A stretch of DNA of 64,000 nucleotides, taken from assembly GCF_018998565.1 (NCBI RefSeq), contig NZ_JAHNZO010000038.1:1-64000 (forward strand), written 5' to 3'. The stretch's first letter is position 1. Each line of letters starts with the position of its first letter. This document shows, piece by piece, positions 39,808 to 48,055 of the stretch. The translations under genes and the position numbers were made by a program. The notes beneath the pieces are model-generated. The model ran no database searches and had not been told where the DNA came from. It saw nothing but the letters and a program-made list of their open reading frames with translations. Source of the DNA: Paenibacillus oleatilyticus. GTDB lineage: Bacteria; Bacillota; Bacilli; Paenibacillales; NBRC-103111.

Positions 39808-40074
39808 TTACTTCGTTTGCTCATAAAGCCATTTCTCCAGAAACGCCCTCGTATCACGCACCGGGAAATACCACTTACTTCCTACTTTTCGCTTTGGAAA
39901 CCTCGGATCAAAGAAGAAAGCGTCCTGAATCGTATTCCAACTCATGCAGGTTCGTTTTTTTAACTCCGCCGTATCCCAGAATACGTATTCCGCATCAATT
40001 TCTTTAACTAACTCGTCGATTTTCTCGCGACAAAGTTTCATTACTTCGTCCCTATCTACTTGGACGTTCAGCAT
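39808..40074 (-). CDS. DUF771 protein, excisionase-like
   Basis: An 88-residue protein that matches DUF771 (W-D-T-A-E-L-K-K-R-T, then W-N-T-I-Q-D-A-F-F-F-D-P-R-F-P-K, ending in a short helix). The MerR-type winged helix resembles phage excisionases, and it is the first early gene beyond cro. Either excision or transcription control is possible. Confidence 0.7.
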   Translation of the reverse strand: MLNVQVDRDEVMKLCREKIDELVKEIDAEYVFWDTAELKKRTCMSWNTIQDAFFFDPRFPKRKVGSKWYFPVRDTRAFLEKWLYEQTK

Positions 40075-40122
40075 TGGCTACCCTCAACCACCTTCCTGTA
40101 GATATGGTTCAGTTCATAAAAT

Positions 40123-40139
40123 GGATAAATAAATTACCC
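40123..40139. promoter_or_regulatory. Operator-like site O4
   Basis: GGATAA-ATAAA-TTACCC, one mismatch from the consensus GGATAA-N5-TTATCC, 49 bases upstream of the DUF771 gene. The fragment is also framed by AAAATGG/CCATTTT arms. Confidence 0.5.
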
Positions 40140-40168
40140 ATTTTGAGTAAAAAAATACAACAGATTGA

Positions 40169-40197
40169 TTGACAGGATAAATTAAATTATCTATAAT
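40169..40197 (+). promoter_or_regulatory. Perfect sigma-A consensus promoter antisense to cro
   Basis: TTGACA (40169-40174), a 17-bp spacer and TATAAT (40192-40197), all consensus, read toward cI through the cro-like gene. The spacer itself is a GATAA/TTATC operator-like site (40175-40191). Confidence 0.7.
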
Positions 40198-40220
40198 TCA
40201 AAATAGATAATTTAATTATC
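40180..40220. promoter_or_regulatory. Long palindrome with operator-like site O2
   Basis: A 15-bp perfect inverted repeat (40180-40194 with 40203-40217) downstream of cro contains GATAA-TTTAA-TTATC (40206-40220). It could act as repressor-binding site, as terminator of the cro transcript, or both. Confidence 0.6.
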
Positions 40221-40223
40221 GCT

Positions 40224-40442
40224 TTATCCTGTATCGGAGCACTTAAAATAGTCGGGGAAAAGATTCTCGACCGGAACGTCAAAATAATTCGAAAGTCGGA
40301 ACATCAGATCCCTGCCAGGTAAGAATGTTCCATTTTCAATCATCCGAAGATACACAGTAGAAATGCTGTTATCGCGAGCGACTTTAGCTTGAGTACCTTT
40401 TGTTTTGCGGAGTTCTTTAAATAACTCGCGCTTCTTACTCAT
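40224..40442 (-). CDS. Cro-like HTH repressor
   Basis: A 72-residue XRE-type HTH protein (L-R-K-T-K-G-T-Q-A-K-V-A, N-S-I-S-T-V-Y-L-R-M-I-E-N-G, Y-F-D-V-P-V-E-N-L-F). The leftward early operon starts with it. The ATG at 40442 fits the GGTGA site five bases before it. The T-Q-A-K-V-A helix is unusual for having Lys at a position that is commonly E-L-A. Confidence 0.75.
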   Translation of the reverse strand: MSKKRELFKELRKTKGTQAKVARDNSISTVYLRMIENGTFLPGRDLMFRLSNYFDVPVENLFPDYFKCSDTG

Positions 40443-40460
40443 CTCCATCACCCCCCTATC

Positions 40461-40499
40461 GATAATTGGATTATAACGGATAATCATTTTATCCGTCAA
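40461..40499 (-). promoter_or_regulatory. Early promoter with operator in its spacer (O1 and O5)
   Basis: On the minus strand TTGACG (40499-40494), an 18-bp spacer and TATAAT (40475-40470) form the cro/early promoter. The spacer lies within the perfect palindrome ACGGATAA-N5-TTATCCGT (40476-40496). A second copy with one mismatch, GATAA-TTGGA-TTATA (40461-40475), covers the -10 box. Binding at either would block transcription. Confidence 0.75.
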
Positions 40500-40537
40500 G
40501 GGGGTTTGGATAATTTATTTTTGAAAGGGCGTTTAAA

Positions 40538-40945
40538 ATGGATTTTGCAGCAAAATTAATTCGCTTGCGTGAGGAGAGAGGTCTAAGTCAATACGAAGTG
40601 GCTGATCGTCTCGGAATCAAAAGGCCACGATACAATGCTTGGGAGCAAGGTTTGTCTAAACCGAGGGTTGATATGATGAATAAAATTGCTATTTTTTTTG
40701 AAGTAAGCCCTGACTATCTGTTGGGATACGAAAATGCTCCAGAATGGGCTACTCCGAGAGATGTACGTGACATCAAGAAAATTCTTGAAGAGGATCTTCC
40801 GGTAATGTTCGATGGCAAGCCCCTCGACGAAGATGCGCGTCAGCGCATTAAAGATATGCTTACTGGGTTTTTATGGGAAGCAAAAGAAATGAACAAGAAA
40901 ACATATGGAAGAAAGAAGCCAAAAAACACCGACAGCGAGAAGTAA
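40538..40945 (+). CDS. CI-like repressor, XRE HTH
   Basis: A 135-residue repressor with an N-terminal XRE HTH (L-R-E-E-R-G-L-S-Q-Y-E-V-A, Y-N-A-W-E-Q-G-L-S-K-P, F-F-E-V-S-P-D-Y-L-L-G-Y) and a helical C-terminal part instead of a LexA-type peptidase. It is followed by an ImmA/IrrE-like peptidase gene, which is the usual partner for induction by cleavage. It is divergent from cro across the operator region. Confidence 0.82.
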   Translation: MDFAAKLIRLREERGLSQYEVADRLGIKRPRYNAWEQGLSKPRVDMMNKIAIFFEVSPDYLLGYENAPEWATPRDVRDIKKILEEDLPVMFDGKPLDEDARQRIKDMLTGFLWEAKEMNKKTYGRKKPKNTDSEK

Positions 40946-40956
40946 GGTGAGAGCCT

Positions 40957-41367
40957 GTGCAGAAAATTATTCCAAAACTGATCCGTCGATTCGGCACCAA
41001 TGACCCATTTGTGATTTCTGCGGGGCTTAATATTCATATTAGATTTGCCGATCTTGGCCCAGACACCAGGGGTTTATATTTTCGCAAGCTGCGTCGCCGC
41101 TGTATTTTTATACATGAACAACTGGACGAACACTGGCAGCGTTTTGTGTGCGCGCACGAACTGGGGCACGATCGACTTCATCCCGGATTTAGTCGTTTTT
41201 GGTTAGACGAACATACTTTGTTTAATCCCGGTAAATATGAACGGCAAGCCAACAAATTTGCTGTCCACCTGCTTACTGCTAACGATCTTCTGGAAAACGA
41301 GGAATCCATCCAAACTATGCTCAGAAGGAATTGTGTACCGGAGGAAATGTATAAATTTTATTTGTAA
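40957..41367 (+). CDS. ImmA/IrrE family metallopeptidase
   Basis: A 136-residue zinc peptidase with H-E-L-G-H-D-R-L-H as active-site motif. In ICEBs1 and related prophages ImmA cleaves the repressor to induce excision; the neighbouring CI-like gene is the probable substrate. It starts with GTG 11 bases after the cI stop. Confidence 0.85.
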   Translation: MQKIIPKLIRRFGTNDPFVISAGLNIHIRFADLGPDTRGLYFRKLRRRCIFIHEQLDEHWQRFVCAHELGHDRLHPGFSRFWLDEHTLFNPGKYERQANKFAVHLLTANDLLENEESIQTMLRRNCVPEEMYKFYL

Positions 41368-41447
41368 CTTTTTGGTGCTTCCCAGCCGAAAGGCTGTTTA
41401 CTATATACTCGTTACCGAACATACATTCTGTTTCAGGAGGGAATAAT

Positions 41448-42638
41448 ATGGCATCTTTTCGCAGGCGCGGTTGCAAATGTGAAGGTAAGAAAAGATGTAC
41501 ATGCGGCGCAACATGGGAATATCGAATCGTTTATACTGACCGTCGAACCGGCAAACAAAGAGAAAAAACGAAGGGAGGATTCCCTACTAAGAAGGAGGCG
41601 CAGCTCGCAGCAGGCGAGGAAGAAAGACAAATTCAGTATTTTGGTTTTGCCGAAAACGGAAATGAATCGCTTGAAAAATTTTTCAACGAATGGTTGGAAA
41701 TATATAAAAAGCCGCATGTCAAACCGATTACATATTCTGTTCAGGAGCGAAACGTCAGACTGAATATTTTACCACGATGGAAGAACTACAAACTAAAAGA
41801 GCTCACTCGCAATGAATACCAGAAATGGATCAATGAACTTCGTGATCATTATAGCGAGGGAACAGTTCGCAGAATCCACAGCATTTTTAGTACGGCTATA
41901 AATGACGCTGTTCACGAATTTAATATATTGCGAGAGAATCCTATACAAAAAATCAAAATACCTAAAGACATTGAAAAATCAGAAAAAGTATCCTTCTTCA
42001 AAAAAGAGCAATTGGACGTTTTTCTTAATGCTCTCAAAACTCCTATGAAGAACGCTAAGTACCAGCATTCCATTCAGTATTACGCTTTATTTTCTCTTCT
42101 TGCACGAACGGGATTGCGGATCGGCGAGGCCCTTGCACTGACTTGGGACGATATCGATACAACCGCTAAAACTGTTACGGTTAATAAAACACTTGTCTAT
42201 CCACTAAACTCAGAACCGTATCTATCGACTCCTAAATCCAAAACCAGTGAACGAACAATTAGATTGGATGATGCAACCGTAGCACTGATGAAGCGGCACC
42301 GAATTAATCAAAAAGAAGTCGTACTCCGCTACGAAAACTATCAGGCATCCAAGGATAATTTGGTTTTTCATCAACAGGACGGTCGATGGTTGCGCACCAA
42401 CGTTGTCCGTGATTATTTCAAAATAGTGTGTAAGCGAACAAATCTCCCTATATTATCCCCTCATGCTCTCCGGCATACTCATGCAGTCCATTTGTTGGAA
42501 GCTGGTGCAAATATAAAATACGTGTCCGAGAGACTTGGGCACGCGAGCGTGAAAGTCACAGCGGACACGTATTTGCATGTAACAAAGAAAATCGAAGAAG
42601 ATGCTCTTAATCTCTACGAAAGGTACGTCGGAAATTAA
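41448..42638 (+). CDS. int: Tyrosine-type phage integrase
   Basis: A 396-residue integrase with an N-terminal arm-binding region carrying a C-K-C/C-T-C Cys cluster, a central SAM-like core-binding domain (residues about 75-165) and a catalytic domain: Arg in R-T-G-L-R-I-G-E-A-L, H-x-x-R in H-A-L-R-H-T-H, G-H-A-S and the nucleophile Tyr in D-T-Y-L-H-V. The gene end lies 61 bases from the sufB stop codon. GGAGG precedes the ATG. Confidence 0.92.
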   Translation: MASFRRRGCKCEGKKRCTCGATWEYRIVYTDRRTGKQREKTKGGFPTKKEAQLAAGEEERQIQYFGFAENGNESLEKFFNEWLEIYKKPHVKPITYSVQERNVRLNILPRWKNYKLKELTRNEYQKWINELRDHYSEGTVRRIHSIFSTAINDAVHEFNILRENPIQKIKIPKDIEKSEKVSFFKKEQLDVFLNALKTPMKNAKYQHSIQYYALFSLLARTGLRIGEALALTWDDIDTTAKTVTVNKTLVYPLNSEPYLSTPKSKTSERTIRLDDATVALMKRHRINQKEVVLRYENYQASKDNLVFHQQDGRWLRTNVVRDYFKIVCKRTNLPILSPHALRHTHAVHLLEAGANIKYVSERLGHASVKVTADTYLHVTKKIEEDALNLYERYVGN

Positions 42639-42699
42639 TTAATGGGCAAATCATGGGCAAATGCATCACGTATGCCCCGGAACGCTTGATATATAAGGC
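42639..42699. other. Prophage-host junction, probable attachment region
   Basis: The 61 bases between the integrase and sufB stop codons hold a direct repeat of ATGGGCAAAT, 11 bases apart (at about 42642 and 42653), which may bind the integrase arm domain. The core may overlap the 3' end of sufB, but the second att copy is outside the window, so the crossover point cannot be set. Confidence 0.5.
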
Positions 42700-44106
42700 T
42701 TATCCGATACTGCCTTCCATTTCGAACTTGATGAGACGGTTCATCTCGACCGCATATTCCATCGGCAGTTCTTTCGTGAACGGCTCGATGAAGCCCATAA
42801 CGATCATTTGCGTCGCTTCCGCTTCCGTCAAGCCGCGGCTCATCAGGTAGAACAGCTGATCCTCCGATACTTTCGAGACGGTCGCTTCGTGCTCCAGCGT
42901 AATGTTGTCGTTCATGATTTCGTTGTAAGGAATCGTATCGGACGTCGATTCGTTATCCATAATGAGCGTATCGCACTTGATGTTCGCTTTGGAACCTTCC
43001 GAGTTGCGTCCGAACGAAGCCAAGCCGCGGTACGTTACTTTGCCGCCGTGCTTGCTGATCGACTTGGATACGATCGTGGATGTCGTGTCCGGCGCCAAGT
43101 GCGTCATTTTCGCACCGGCATCCTGATGCTGGCCTTTGCCCGCAACGGCGATGGAAAGCACCATGCCTTTTGCGCCGCGGCCTTTCAGCACAACCGCAGG
43201 ATATTTCATCGTCAGCTTGGAACCGATGTTGCCGTCGACCCATTCCATTGTCGCGTTTTCTTCCGCAACTGCACGCTTCGTAACCAGGTTGTAAATGTTC
43301 GGTGCCCAGTTCTGAATCGTCGTGTAGCGGACGCGGGAATCTTTGAGGCAAATGATCTCAACCACGGCGCTGTGCAGCGAGTTCGTGCTGTAGACCGGAG
43401 CCGTACAACCTTCGACATAATGCACGAAGCTGCCTTCGTCGGCGATGATGAGCGTACGCTCGAACTGCCCCATGTTTTCCGAGTTGATCCGGAAGTAAGC
43501 TTGCAGCGGAATTTCCACCTTCACGCCCTTCGGCACGTAGATGAAGCTGCCGCCGGACCATACCGCGCTGTTCAGTGCGGCGAATTTATTGTCGCTCGGC
43601 GGGATGATCGTCCCGAAATACTTCTTGAAAATTTCCGGGTGTTCTTTAAGCGCCGTGTCCGTGTCCATAAACAGCACGCCTTGCTCTTCCAGATCCTTCT
43701 GCATGCTGTGGTAGACGACTTCGGACTCGTACTGGGCGGATACGCCCGCCAGAAACTTCTGCTCCGCCTCCGGGATACCGAGCTTGTCGAACGTTTCTTT
43801 GATTTCCGTCGGCACTTCTTCCCACGTTTTCCCCTGCTTCTCGGAAGGCTTCACGTAGTATTGAATGTCGTCGAAATCCAGATCGTCCATATTGCCGCCC
43901 CAACGCGGCATTGGCATTTTCAAAAACTGTTCAAGCGACTTCAGGCGAAACTCCAGCATCCATTCCGGTTCGCCTTTCATTCTGGAAATCTCGGTCACGA
44001 TTTCACGGGTCAAGCCTTTTCCGCTCTGGAACACGTTTTTGTGCTCGTCGCGAAACCCATATTTATATTCTTCCATTTCCGGCATTTTCTTTGCCATGGG
44101 TGCCAT
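42700..44106 (-). CDS. sufB: Fe-S cluster assembly scaffold SufB
   Basis: A 468-residue SufB of normal length. It shows the Suf scaffold beta-helix pattern with V-E-G-C-T-A-P (Cys), S-L-H-S-A-V-V-E-I and the C-terminal H-E-A-T-V-S-K-V-S-E-D-Q, ending M-E-G-S-I-G. It works with SufC and SufD in the SufBCD complex. The prophage lies directly after its stop and leaves the gene intact. Confidence 0.95.
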   Translation of the reverse strand: MAPMAKKMPEMEEYKYGFRDEHKNVFQSGKGLTREIVTEISRMKGEPEWMLEFRLKSLEQFLKMPMPRWGGNMDDLDFDDIQYYVKPSEKQGKTWEEVPTEIKETFDKLGIPEAEQKFLAGVSAQYESEVVYHSMQKDLEEQGVLFMDTDTALKEHPEIFKKYFGTIIPPSDNKFAALNSAVWSGGSFIYVPKGVKVEIPLQAYFRINSENMGQFERTLIIADEGSFVHYVEGCTAPVYSTNSLHSAVVEIICLKDSRVRYTTIQNWAPNIYNLVTKRAVAEENATMEWVDGNIGSKLTMKYPAVVLKGRGAKGMVLSIAVAGKGQHQDAGAKMTHLAPDTTSTIVSKSISKHGGKVTYRGLASFGRNSEGSKANIKCDTLIMDNESTSDTIPYNEIMNDNITLEHEATVSKVSEDQLFYLMSRGLTEAEATQMIVMGFIEPFTKELPMEYAVEMNRLIKFEMEGSIG

Positions 44107-44112
44107 ACCTCC

Positions 44113-44541
44113 TTATTTGTTGGTGTTCACTTGGTCGATTCCTTTGCGCAGCGCGTTCCAAGCCAATGTCGCGCACTTGATCCGGGCAGGGAATTTGTTC
44201 ACACCGGACAAAGCTTCCAAATCTTCGTATTCGAATTCCACAGGCTCGCCTTTCATCAGGCCGGAAAACTTCTCGGCCATTTCCAGCGCCTCTTCCAACG
44301 TCTTGCCTTTTACGGCCTCCGTCATCATCGAAGCGGAAGAAAGGCTGATCGAACAGCCTTCGCCTACGAACTTGGCCGCCTTGACCTTGCCTTCCTCGAC
44401 CTGCATTTGAAGCTGGATTTTATCGCCGCAGGTCGGGTTGTTCAGATCGATACTGACAGACTGATTCTCGAAAGTGCCGCGGTTGCGGGGGTTTTTGTAA
44501 TGATCCATAATGACTCTGCGGTATAAATCATCCAATTGCAT
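44113..44541 (-). CDS. sufU: SufU, zinc-dependent sulfur transfer protein
   Basis: A 142-residue IscU-like protein with the three ligand Cys in N-P-T-C-G-D, G-E-G-C-S-I-S and K-C-A-T-L-A-W, as in Bacillus SufU, which accepts sulfur from SufS. It begins 14 bases before the sufS stop and is followed by sufB. Confidence 0.93.
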   Translation of the reverse strand: MQLDDLYRRVIMDHYKNPRNRGTFENQSVSIDLNNPTCGDKIQLQMQVEEGKVKAAKFVGEGCSISLSSASMMTEAVKGKTLEEALEMAEKFSGLMKGEPVEFEYEDLEALSGVNKFPARIKCATLAWNALRKGIDQVNTNK

Positions 44542-45754
44542 AGCCGAAGTACTCCTTTGTTTTAATAAGGGAAGCGACCAACCGGTCTACATCGGCTTCG
44601 GTATTGTACAGATAGAAGCTTGCACGGGCGGTTGCCGTGACATTCAGCCAGCGCATCAGCGGCTGGCAGCAATGGTGGCCGGCACGTACCGCGATCCCGT
44701 CGGCGTCGAGCACGGTGGCTACGTCATGCGGATGCACATCGTCCAAGTTGAACGTGATCAGCCCCGCACGATTTTGCTGTGGACCGTAAATCGTTAAGCC
44801 ATCGATCTGCAGCATCCGTTCCATCGCGTAAGCCGCCAGCTGCTTCTCATGCTGCTCTATGGCATCCAAGCCGATGCTTTCGAGGAAATCGATTGCCGCT
44901 CCCAGCCCGACGGCGCCTGCGATAATCGGCGTGCCGCCTTCGAACTTCCAAGGAAGGTCTTTCCATGTGGAGTCGTACAAGCCTACATGGTCGATCATCT
45001 CGCCGCCGAATTCGATCGGCTCCATTTCCATCAGCAGCTCTTTACTGCCGTAAAGCGCGCCAATCCCGGTAGGAGCGCACATCTTGTGGCCGGATAACGC
45101 ATAAAAATCGCAGCCCAGCGCCTGCACGTCCACTTTGAGGTGCGGCGTGCTTTGTGCGCCGTCCACCATCACTTTGGCGCCGTGGCGATGGGCGATTTCC
45201 GCGATTTCCTTCACCGGGTTAACAACGCCGAGCACATTGGATACGTAAACGACCGATACCATTTTGGTGCGCTCGGTAATCGTTTTTTCCACATCCGCCA
45301 GACTAATCGTTCCATCCGGCTGCAACGGGATATATTTCAAGACAGCGCCGGTCGCTTTCGCGACCTGCTGCCATGGAATGAGATTGCTGTGGTGCTCCAT
45401 CGGCGTAATGACGATTTCGTCCCCTTCGCCGCATACGGCCCGCGCATAGCTGGAGGCGACCAGGTTGATCGCCGTCGTCGTCCCGCGGGTAAAAATGATT
45501 TCTTCCGTGGACGAAGCGTTGATGAAGCGGCGCACCTTCTCGCGCGCGCCCTCATAAGCGTCCGTCGCACGGGAGCCGAGCGTGTGAACGCCGCGGTGCA
45601 CATTCGCATTATCAAGCTCGTAATAACGTTTGACGGCTTCGATAACCGACACCGGCTTTTGCGATGTGGCTGCCGAGTCCAGGTAAACGAGCGGATGTCC
45701 GTTCACATCCTGATGAAGAATGGGAAATTGACTGCGTATGTCCGCCGTATTCAT
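44528..45754 (-). CDS. sufS: Cysteine desulfurase SufS
   Basis: A 408-residue PLP-dependent desulfurase. The PLP Lys lies in A-L-S-G-H-K-M and the active-site Cys in R-A-G-H-H-C-C-Q-P-L-M. It supplies sulfur from cysteine to SufU. It overlaps the sufD end by four bases. Confidence 0.95.
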   Translation of the reverse strand: MNTADIRSQFPILHQDVNGHPLVYLDSAATSQKPVSVIEAVKRYYELDNANVHRGVHTLGSRATDAYEGAREKVRRFINASSTEEIIFTRGTTTAINLVASSYARAVCGEGDEIVITPMEHHSNLIPWQQVAKATGAVLKYIPLQPDGTISLADVEKTITERTKMVSVVYVSNVLGVVNPVKEIAEIAHRHGAKVMVDGAQSTPHLKVDVQALGCDFYALSGHKMCAPTGIGALYGSKELLMEMEPIEFGGEMIDHVGLYDSTWKDLPWKFEGGTPIIAGAVGLGAAIDFLESIGLDAIEQHEKQLAAYAMERMLQIDGLTIYGPQQNRAGLITFNLDDVHPHDVATVLDADGIAVRAGHHCCQPLMRWLNVTATARASFYLYNTEADVDRLVASLIKTKEYFGYAIG

Positions 45755-47064
45755 TGTCCCAGCTTCCTTTCCACGAGAAGCTGCAGCTGTGACGCGATCT
45801 GCTCCAGTGGAATTTGAGACACCACCGGTGCCAGGAAGCCGTAAATGATCAACCGTTCGGCTTCTTCACGCGAAACGCCGCGCGACATCATATAGTATAC
45901 CTGTTCTTGGTTCACTTGACCCACGCTGGCCGCATGGCCCGCCGTAACGTCGTCCTCGTCGATCAGCAGAATCGGGTTGGCGTCGCCGCGCGCTTTCGGG
46001 CTGAGCATCAGCACTTTTTCCGTTTGCTCGCCGTTCGCTTTGGTCGCGCCCTTCTCGATTTTGGTAATGCCGTTGATGATCGCCGTTGCCCCGTCGCGCA
46101 TGACGGCGCGGGTAATCATCTGGCTGTCGGAGCTTTTGCCGAAGTGAACGGCCCGGGTGGACACATTCAGCTTCTGCTCGCCGGTACCGACGCAGATCAC
46201 CTTCGCATCGGAGGTGGAGCCGTTGCCTTTCAAAATCGACGTCGTATCCGACATCGCGTTGCCGTAGTGCATCTCGCCGACGATCCACTCGATGCTTCCG
46301 TCGTTCTCTACGAGCGCGCGACGGTACGTCAGATCGGTAATCGATTCGTCCAAATTATGCACCGAAGCAAAGGTCACCTTCGCTCCAGGCTTGACGACGA
46401 CTTCCACAACGCCGTTCTGCACCAGGCCGTTCAAGCTGCCTTCGGAAACGAAGTTGTCGACGTAAGTCACCGACGCATGCTGCTCGGCAACGATCAGGAC
46501 ATGCGGCGAAAAGCTCGCTTCGGCGTCGTCCGTTACGAACAGCGCTTGTACGGGGACTTCCACCTGCACATTTTTCGGAACGTACAGGAACACGCCGCCG
46601 CTCCAAAGCGCCGTATGCAGCGCCGTCAGGCGGTTTTCGTCCTTGCCTACGACAGACATAAAATATTTCTGCACCAGCTCGCCGTGGGTTTGAAGCGCTT
46701 CTTCGAGGCTCGTAAACACGACGCCCTGCTGCTTCAACGTCTCGGAGACGCTGCTGTACACGACGCCCGAGTTTTTCTGCACGATCAGATTGTCCGGGTG
46801 TCCTTGCCCGTCGTTCTGCAGCAGGCTCTTGGCCGAGGCCGGCAGCTCTTCGAGCGATGCGAGCTTGGCGCCCGCTTTATAGGTTCCGAAGGAAGCGAGG
46901 TTCCAACGGTCAATTCTTGTTTTCTCCAATGTCGGCAATTCGAGCGTTCCGGCAAGCTCCAACGCTTGCCCGCGCAGAGTCGTCATCCACTCCGGCTCTT
47001 GTCTCGCTTTGGACAGCTCTACCAAGCTTGCGCGATCGATCGGAAGAACGGTTTGTGTACTCAT
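45751..47064 (-). CDS. sufD: SufD, Fe-S assembly protein
   Basis: A 437-residue SufD, paralogue of SufB, with H-F-G-K-S-S-D-S-Q-M near residue 310 and I-D-E-D-D-V-T-A-G-H-A-A-S-V-G-Q-V-N-Q-E-Q-V-Y (family signature, given as a short portion) close to the C-terminus. It heterodimerises with SufB. Confidence 0.94.
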   Translation of the reverse strand: MSTQTVLPIDRASLVELSKARQEPEWMTTLRGQALELAGTLELPTLEKTRIDRWNLASFGTYKAGAKLASLEELPASAKSLLQNDGQGHPDNLIVQKNSGVVYSSVSETLKQQGVVFTSLEEALQTHGELVQKYFMSVVGKDENRLTALHTALWSGGVFLYVPKNVQVEVPVQALFVTDDAEASFSPHVLIVAEQHASVTYVDNFVSEGSLNGLVQNGVVEVVVKPGAKVTFASVHNLDESITDLTYRRALVENDGSIEWIVGEMHYGNAMSDTTSILKGNGSTSDAKVICVGTGEQKLNVSTRAVHFGKSSDSQMITRAVMRDGATAIINGITKIEKGATKANGEQTEKVLMLSPKARGDANPILLIDEDDVTAGHAASVGQVNQEQVYYMMSRGVSREEAERLIIYGFLAPVVSQIPLEQIASQLQLLVERKLGQ

Positions 47065-47093
47065 GGTTAATCCTCCTGTTCCCTTTCGATAGC

Positions 47094-47924
47094 TTAGTAT
47101 TTCGGAGCCGTCGTATTCATCGGAATCTTGAATTCCTCTTCGTCCTGGCCTACCCGCTCGTCCACGATCCCAAGCTCTTCCTTAACCCAGTCATAACCTT
47201 CGTTCTCCAGACGCTGAGCCAGCTCCGGTCCGCCGGATTTCACGATGCGCCCTTGCATCATCACGTGAACGTAGTCCGGGGTAATGTAGTTCAGCAAGCG
47301 TTGGTAGTGGGTGATGATCAGGAAGCCGCGCTCTTCGGAACGCATCGCGTTCACGCCCGTCGCCACGATGCGCAGCGCGTCGATATCGAGGCCCGAGTCG
47401 ATTTCGTCAAGAATAACGATGCTCGGATCCAGCATCATCATTTGCAAAATTTCGTTACGTTTCTTCTCGCCGCCGGAGAAGCCTTCGTTCAAATAGCGGT
47501 GCATGAACTCCGGGTTGATCTCCAGCTCTTTCATTTTCGCTTCCATCTGACGGATGAACTTGATCAGCGAAATTTCGCTGCCTTCCTCGCGGCGGGCATT
47601 GATTGCGCTGCGCAGGAAGTCCGCGTTCGTCACGCCGGTAATTTCGCTCGGATACTGCATGGCAAGAAACAGGCCGGCACGCGCTCTTTCGTCCGTCGCC
47701 ATCTCAAGCACGTCCTCGCCGTTCAGCGTCACGCTGCCTTCCGTTACTTCGTATTTCGGGTGGCCCATGAGAGTGGACGCCAGCGTACTTTTGCCCGTTC
47801 CGTTCGGTCCCATGATCGCATGCACTTCGCCGCCCTTAATCGTCAAGCTAAGGCCTTTCAAAATCTCTTTGCCCTCGACAGTCGCTTTCAAACCGTCTAT
47901 AGTAAAATGCGGTACGTTTGCCAT
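47094..47924 (-). CDS. sufC: SufC, ABC-type ATPase of the Suf system
   Basis: A 276-residue ATPase: Walker A G-P-N-G-T-G-K-S-T, signature F-S-G-G-E-K-K-R and Walker B V-I-L-D-E-I-D-S-G. First gene of sufCDSUB. The C-terminal extension of about 15 residues is slightly longer than usual. Confidence 0.95.
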   Translation of the reverse strand: MANVPHFTIDGLKATVEGKEILKGLSLTIKGGEVHAIMGPNGTGKSTLASTLMGHPKYEVTEGSVTLNGEDVLEMATDERARAGLFLAMQYPSEITGVTNADFLRSAINARREEGSEISLIKFIRQMEAKMKELEINPEFMHRYLNEGFSGGEKKRNEILQMMMLDPSIVILDEIDSGLDIDALRIVATGVNAMRSEERGFLIITHYQRLLNYITPDYVHVMMQGRIVKSGGPELAQRLENEGYDWVKEELGIVDERVGQDEEEFKIPMNTTAPKY

Positions 47925-47955
47925 AGTTTCGTGCCTCCGAGTTTTAATTATTATT

Positions 47956-48008
47956 TAATGATAATCATTACAAACTGATTATCAATGATTCTCAATAATA
48001 ATATTATA
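47956..48008 (-). promoter_or_regulatory. suf promoter region with Fur-box-like repeats
   Basis: TAATGAT-A-ATCATTA (47956-47970) is a 7-1-7 Fur box, and a second imperfect one, TGATTATCAATGATTCTCA, lies at 47976-47994. A TATAAT occurs at 48003-48008 (minus strand). The boxes sit at and downstream of the probable start of transcription, where Fur would repress the operon in iron-rich conditions. The -35 box is unclear. Confidence 0.65.
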
Positions 48009-48055
48009 TCTCAATATACAAAATCAAGAAAGTCCCGTCCGCGGATTTCCCGGAA

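Noticed and set aside
42808..44526. A 572-residue plus-strand open frame opposite sufB and sufU
   Set aside because: It is the antisense shadow of GC-rich sufB/sufU codons: very rich in Arg, Phe, His and Val, without domain pattern, while the opposite strand encodes clear Suf proteins.
45814..47070. A 418-residue plus-strand frame opposite sufD
   Set aside because: Same shadow effect; no start signal and Arg/His/Gln-rich sequence.
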